DNA of 7,860 nucleotides from RGIG3009 sp045590415 (lineage in GTDB: Bacteria; Bacillota; Clostridia; Oscillospirales; Acutalibacteraceae), in the NCBI GenBank assembly GCA_045590415.1, contig JAZNRA010000101.1, positions 1 through 7,860 on the forward strand. The letters are read 5' to 3'. Below the pieces are notes generated by a model that was not told the DNA's origin, searched no databases, and saw only the letters and a program-made list of their open reading frames with translations. The position numbers were made by a program, and so were the translations under genes. Positions 5,769-7,860 of the stretch are shown in pieces. The first letter of the stretch is position 1. Every line of letters begins with the position of its first letter.

Positions 5769-5800
5769 GATTGATTGACGCAAATGTGGCGATATTCTGA
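5765..5800 (+). pseudogene. Vestigial 'MRLIDA' mini-ORF
   Basis: Eleven codons, MRLIDANVAIF then TGA, start in an ATGA overlap with the initiator stop. The opening matches the first residues of the MxRLIDADAL family (compare the gene at 7380). After the early stop there is no further similarity before the next gene at 5834. It is most likely the leftover 5' end of a deleted family member; a functional leader peptide is possible but unsupported. Confidence 0.4.
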
Positions 5801-5833
5801 TAATTTTTGCAGTAGGGGCGAAAGGAGAGAAAA

Positions 5834-6739
5834 ATGAAATATTACAAGGCATTCAACAACGATCTAACTTGTAGAGACATTCAGTTTGAGATAGGCAAGG
5901 AATATACGTTTAATGGCGAACCGATACCATGTAAACAGGGGTTTCATTTCTGCAAGAGCGTGGCTGATTGTTATAACTATTACCCAATGACGGAAGAGAC
6001 ACGAATCTGCGAGGTGAAACCGACCGGCGACATCAAGACGGACGATGAGGTGAAATACTGCACGAATAAGATTCTAATTGTCAAGGAAGTAAAGAAACCA
6101 AGAGAAAAGAGCAACGCATCACCGAGCAGCTCCGGCTACTGTAACAGCGGCGACTGGAACAGCGGCAACTGGAACAGCGGCAACAGGAACAGCGGCGACT
6201 GGAACAGCGGCAACTGGAACAGCGGCAACAGGAACAGCGGCAACTGGAACAGCGGCGACTGGAACAGCGGCAACTGGAACAGCGGCAACTGGAACAGCGG
6301 CAACTGGAACAGCGGCAACTGGAACAGCGGCGACTGGAACAGCGGCGACTGTAACAGCGGCGACTGGAACAGCGGCAACAGGAACAGCGGCGTGTTCGGC
6401 ACCGCAAAGAATCCGACTATAAAATTGTTTGATTCAGAATCAGACTGGACTATGCAAGACTGGTATAACTCCAATGCGTGCAGGGTCATGAACAACTGCC
6501 CATATACATACTCCGACTTTATCTATGCGGCAAACATGACGGACGAAGAAAAAGAACGCCATCCAGAGCATAAAACCATAGGAGGCTATGTTAAGACCTT
6601 TATCGTTACGGCAAAAGATAAACAGAAATGGTGGGACGCTCTGCCAGTTTCAGACAGAGATACGGTGATGAGTCTTCCAAATTTTAACGCTGAAAAGTTC
6701 AAGGAATGCACTGAGATAGATGTGAGGGAAAGAGAATGA
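5834..6739 (+). CDS. DUF7666-type protein with 17-unit XNSGX pentapeptide array
   Basis: A 301-residue protein with a good ribosome site (AAAGGAGA). The amino-terminal domain (about 1-90: MKYYKAFNNDLTCRDIQFEI, PCKQGFHFCKSVADCYNYY, then RICEVKP) matches what I know as DUF7666. A Ser-rich linker leads to residues 103-187, seventeen pentapeptides of the form XNSGX with X = W, R or C before and N or D after. This matches the Pentapeptide_2 repeat (XNXGX) rather than the A(D/N)LXX type and probably forms a regular beta-helix-like rod. The carboxyl domain (about 188-301) is rich in aromatic residues (DWTMQDWYNS, KQKWWDALP). Such proteins recur in Clostridia phages; their function is unknown to me. 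Its stop overlaps the next start (ATGA at 6736). Confidence 0.75.
   Translation: MKYYKAFNNDLTCRDIQFEIGKEYTFNGEPIPCKQGFHFCKSVADCYNYYPMTEETRICEVKPTGDIKTDDEVKYCTNKILIVKEVKKPREKSNASPSSSGYCNSGDWNSGNWNSGNRNSGDWNSGNWNSGNRNSGNWNSGDWNSGNWNSGNWNSGNWNSGNWNSGDWNSGDCNSGDWNSGNRNSGVFGTAKNPTIKLFDSESDWTMQDWYNSNACRVMNNCPYTYSDFIYAANMTDEEKERHPEHKTIGGYVKTFIVTAKDKQKWWDALPVSDRDTVMSLPNFNAEKFKECTEIDVRERE
6140..6394 (+). repeat. 17 tandem 15-bp repeats inside the DUF7666-type gene
   Basis: Seventeen units of the form NNN-AAC-AGC-GGC-RAC. The three central codons are identical in every unit. Only the first codon (TGG, AGG or TGT) and the last (AAC or GAC, with GTG in the final unit) vary. Such codon-level identity points to recent expansion or continuous homogenisation. 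The unit is a multiple of three, so copy-number change keeps the frame. Confidence 0.95.
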
Positions 6740-7266
6740 GCGATTACATTAGCAGACAGGCGGCGATTGATGCGCTATGCAAGCGGTGTGATTTAGTCGC
6801 GGATGAGCCTTGCACTGAAAAATGCAACGACATTAAGATACTTGAGATGTTGCCATCCGCACAGCCAGAGCGAACAGAACATTTCTCTGACACAAAAGCA
6901 ATCCCATCACAGTCTGATTGTGTGTGTCTGTCTGAAAAGGTAACAGCAACCTTTTTCGATGCGGAGTATGAAGAATGGACACAGAAAACCGTGACAATAG
7001 CTGATGTGTTGGATAGCGTCTGTGATGACTATACTGTTTTGCCATCCGCACAGCCAGACATAATGTATTATCCACAGGTTGATGGTGTTACCGCATCTAT
7101 TATTGCACAGCCAGAAATCATACGGTGTAAGGGCTGTAAGTATAGTTCTCCAAACAAGGTTTATGGTTGCCGAATTTATTCTTTTGCAGATGACCTTGAC
7201 GAAAGAATGTACGCTGATGACTTTTGTAGTAGAGCAGAAAGGAGAACCGATGAGCAGATATGGTGA
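6736..7266 (+). CDS. 'ISRQAAIDAL / LPSAQP' phage accessory protein with CxxC motif
   Basis: A 176-residue protein beginning MSDYISRQAAIDAL. It carries LPSAQP at residues 39-44 and 102-107 and a third, shorter IAQPE at 123-127. The carboxyl part (IIRCKGCKYSS, C131/C134, then C145 and C164 in DDFCSRAERR) is a probable zinc-binding knuckle. This is a widespread small-protein family in phages of Clostridia, seen with and without extra internal segments; its function is unknown. The segment between the two 20-bp DNA repeats (6850 and 7039) looks like an in-frame insertion or duplication product. It overlaps both neighbours: start in ATGA at 6736, and the next gene starts at 7250 within its end. 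Confidence 0.7.
   Translation: MSDYISRQAAIDALCKRCDLVADEPCTEKCNDIKILEMLPSAQPERTEHFSDTKAIPSQSDCVCLSEKVTATFFDAEYEEWTQKTVTIADVLDSVCDDYTVLPSAQPDIMYYPQVDGVTASIIAQPEIIRCKGCKYSSPNKVYGCRIYSFADDLDERMYADDFCSRAERRTDEQIW
6850..7058. repeat. Pair of identical 20-bp direct repeats (LPSAQP-coding)
   Basis: TTGCCATCCGCACAGCCAGA occurs at 6850-6869 and again at 7039-7058, and its last 11 bases recur at 7105-7115. The two full copies are 189 bp apart, exactly 63 codons. Recombination between them would delete or duplicate an internal module without breaking the frame. Confidence 0.85.
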
Positions 7267-7396
7267 CGCAGATTATGACGATTTGGATTATGAACTTGAT
7301 GAGTTTTTGAAAAACCATAGACCGTCTGAACTTTTGAAACTTGTCCAAAATGCCGTTGAATGGTGGGAGGAAAAAAACAATGAGCAGACTGATTGA
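7250..7396 (+). CDS. Small acidic hypothetical protein
   Basis: A 48-residue protein, MSRYGDADYDDLDYELDEFL and then NHRPSELLKLVQNAVEWWEE. An Asp/Tyr-rich acidic amino end is followed by a helical carboxyl half. AGAAAGGAGA sits just before the ATG at 7250, a better start than any upstream one in this frame. It overlaps the gene before by 17 bases, and its last 17 bases overlap the start of the next gene at 7380. Its opening MSRxxDAD echoes the MSRLIDADAL family. Function unknown. Confidence 0.6.
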   Translation: MSRYGDADYDDLDYELDEFLKNHRPSELLKLVQNAVEWWEEKNNEQTD

Positions 7397-7670
7397 TGCG
7401 GATGCGCTGATAAACGAGTTTGACCAAACATTTTTAGGCAATAATCCGAGGGGTGTTATCTGAGCAACAATAGAGAATGCACCGACCATTGAGCCTGAAC
7501 GGAAGAAGGGAAAGTGGATTGATGCGTGGCGTTCCGCAATGGATGGAACAAGGCATTGGTACAGAGAATGTTCTGAATGTTGGTATGAGCGTGATGATGA
7601 TAACATTGACAAGGACACGAACTTCTGCCCCAACTGCGGAGCAGATATGAGAGGTGAACAGGATGAGTGA
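7380..7670 (+). pseudogene. MSRLIDADAL-family zinc-ribbon protein, interrupted by in-frame TGA
   Basis: The frame opens MSRLIDADALINEF and is halted by TGA at 7461-7463 after 27 codons. The same frame then continues without a shift as ATIENAPTIEPERKKGKW through to a zinc ribbon (ECSECW ... FCPNCGADMR) and a normal stop at 7668-7670. Both halves are parts of one well-known phage family (amino-terminal SRLIDADAL, central IENAPTIEPE, carboxyl-terminal two-CxxC ribbon), so a single substitution has probably split a gene of 96 codons. The downstream half has no convincing start: the first in-frame ATG, at 7539, lacks a ribosome site. Alternatives are a sequencing error or stop readthrough; other genes here use TGA as a normal stop and TGG for Trp. 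Confidence 0.7.
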
Positions 7671-7680
7671 TTAAATATAT

Positions 7681-7788
7681 AATCCGGTGGCGGAATAGGT
7701 AGACGCAGGTAGACACAGCCGATTTTCCGGGTTAGTGGGGCGACTTGAGAGTGAAAATCATGCAAGGTGCAAATCCTTGCCCGGATTA
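7681..7788 (+). tRNA. tRNA-Leu-like element, non-canonical (possible pseudo-tRNA or tRNA mimic)
   Basis: AATCCGG (7681-7687) pairs with CCGGATT (7781-7787). The following TG and the D-arm GCGGAATAGGTAGACGC (7690-7706) match the class II tRNA-Leu pattern exactly. A T-arm-like hairpin GCAAGG/CCTTGC surrounds the 7-base loop TGCAAAT (7768-7774), close to TTCRANY but with G in place of the second T. The centre is abnormal: about 55 bases between D- and T-arm with no clean 5-7-5 anticodon arm. Instead GATTTTC (7721-7727) pairs with GAAAATC (7753-7759) around a 25-base loop. The whole is about 20 bases longer than a normal tRNA-Leu, no CCA is encoded, and I will not name an anticodon. It could be a decayed tRNA or a tRNA-like domain of a larger RNA. 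Confidence 0.45.
7697..7716 (+). repeat. Tandem 10-bp duplication in the D-arm half
   Basis: AGGTAGACGC (7697-7706) is followed immediately by AGGTAGACAC (7707-7716), one mismatch. The first copy is the 3' half of the tRNA-Leu-like D-arm, so the second accounts for half of the excess length of the element. Confidence 0.7.
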
Positions 7789-7860
7789 TAAAGGATTGTG
7801 GACGCACAATCGGGAGTGTCGAGCGAAACTGATGGGCGGCAGTGCCGCAATGCTGTAACG

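Larger units (their letters stand above)
7678..7860 (+). ncRNA. Possible structured non-coding RNA, continuing past the right edge
   Basis: No coding sequence of note follows 7670. The region is rich in perfect stems. TATAATCCGG/CCGGATTATA is a 10-bp closing helix at 7678-7687 and 7781-7790. GATTGTG/CACAATC is a 7-bp stem with loop GACG at 7794-7811. GCGGC/GCCGC is a 5-bp stem with loop AGT at 7836-7848. The stretch 7812-7835 is unpaired and purine-rich. No U-run follows any stem, so they are not terminators. Large ornate phage RNAs of the GOLLD and ROOL classes are known near tRNA genes in prophages, making this a reasonable hypothesis. I cannot match the sequence to either class from memory. 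Confidence 0.35.

Noticed and set aside
6140..6394. CRISPR array or diversity-generating template/variable repeat.
   Set aside because: Units are contiguous 15-mers without spacers, fully coding and in frame. There is no reverse transcriptase or cas gene, and substitutions are not limited to adenines.
6081..6495. Two long minus-strand open frames over the repeat array, giving repetitive Cys/Ser/Arg or Leu/Phe/Gln/Pro proteins.
   Set aside because: They are the antisense reading of the 15-bp repeats; a repeat with a period divisible by three keeps every frame open. There is no ribosome site and no sensible protein.
7461..7463. Selenocysteine or Trp recoding at the in-frame TGA.
   Set aside because: No SECIS-like hairpin is evident directly downstream, other genes use TGA as stop and TGG for Trp, and no Sec or Cys at this place is known to me in the family.
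7655..7683. A promoter-like TGAACA, 17 bases, TATAAT just before the tRNA-like element.
   Set aside because: The TATAAT is part of the 10-bp closing stem, so transcription from it would start inside the element and lose the 5' strand of that stem; the -35 is weak.
7118..7807. A 229-codon minus-strand frame across the last accessory genes and the tRNA-like element.
   Set aside because: It is antisense to recognisable coding genes and to the structured RNA, with no ribosome site and no family resemblance.
7794..7848. Intrinsic terminators at the two hairpins after the tRNA-like element.
   Set aside because: Neither stem is followed by a run of T.

Overview
The window is the left part of a temperate phage genome or prophage. 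The host is most likely a Gram-positive gut-type Clostridia bacterium, probably Lachnospiraceae. That lineage is inferred from strong purine-rich Shine-Dalgarno sites, moderate GC content, and small accessory proteins of the 'ISRQAAIDAL' and 'SRLIDADAL' types that I associate with phages of that group. No host gene is visible.

Layout: positions 1-662, read leftwards, hold the lysogeny module, a tyrosine integrase (running off the left edge) preceded by an XRE-type repressor whose stop codon overlaps the integrase start. Positions 663-743 are the switch region. They hold a near-consensus rightward promoter whose 17-bp spacer is itself a palindromic operator, followed by a leader hairpin. From 744 everything reads rightwards as one tightly packed early operon with many ATGA overlaps. 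It contains a Cro-like gene, a small DNA-binding-like gene, two small unknowns, an exported 3D-domain protein and a zinc-ribbon protein. Next come a Rad52/Erf-type annealing protein, a NinB-like protein, an HNH-type protein, a small winged-helix protein, a PDDEXK resolvase-like nuclease, a larger HNH nuclease and a DnaD-type replication initiator. After that comes an accessory block: a DUF7666-type protein with 17 near-identical pentapeptide units, an LPSAQP/CxxC protein, a 48-residue acidic ORF, and an 'SRLIDADAL...zinc ribbon' gene interrupted by an in-frame TGA.

The middle genes form a coherent recombination and replication module. A probable replication origin lies inside the initiator gene: three perfect tandem 11-bp iterons followed by a repetitive AT-rich tract in the interdomain linker, the same arrangement as the lambda O gene.

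The last 190 bases are non-coding and structured. A tRNA-Leu-like element with an extended 10-bp closing stem, a duplicated D-arm half and an abnormal centre is followed by two perfect hairpins, and the region is cut by the window edge. This is the part of the window least explained by known genes. It could be the start of a large phage non-coding RNA, but that is inference.
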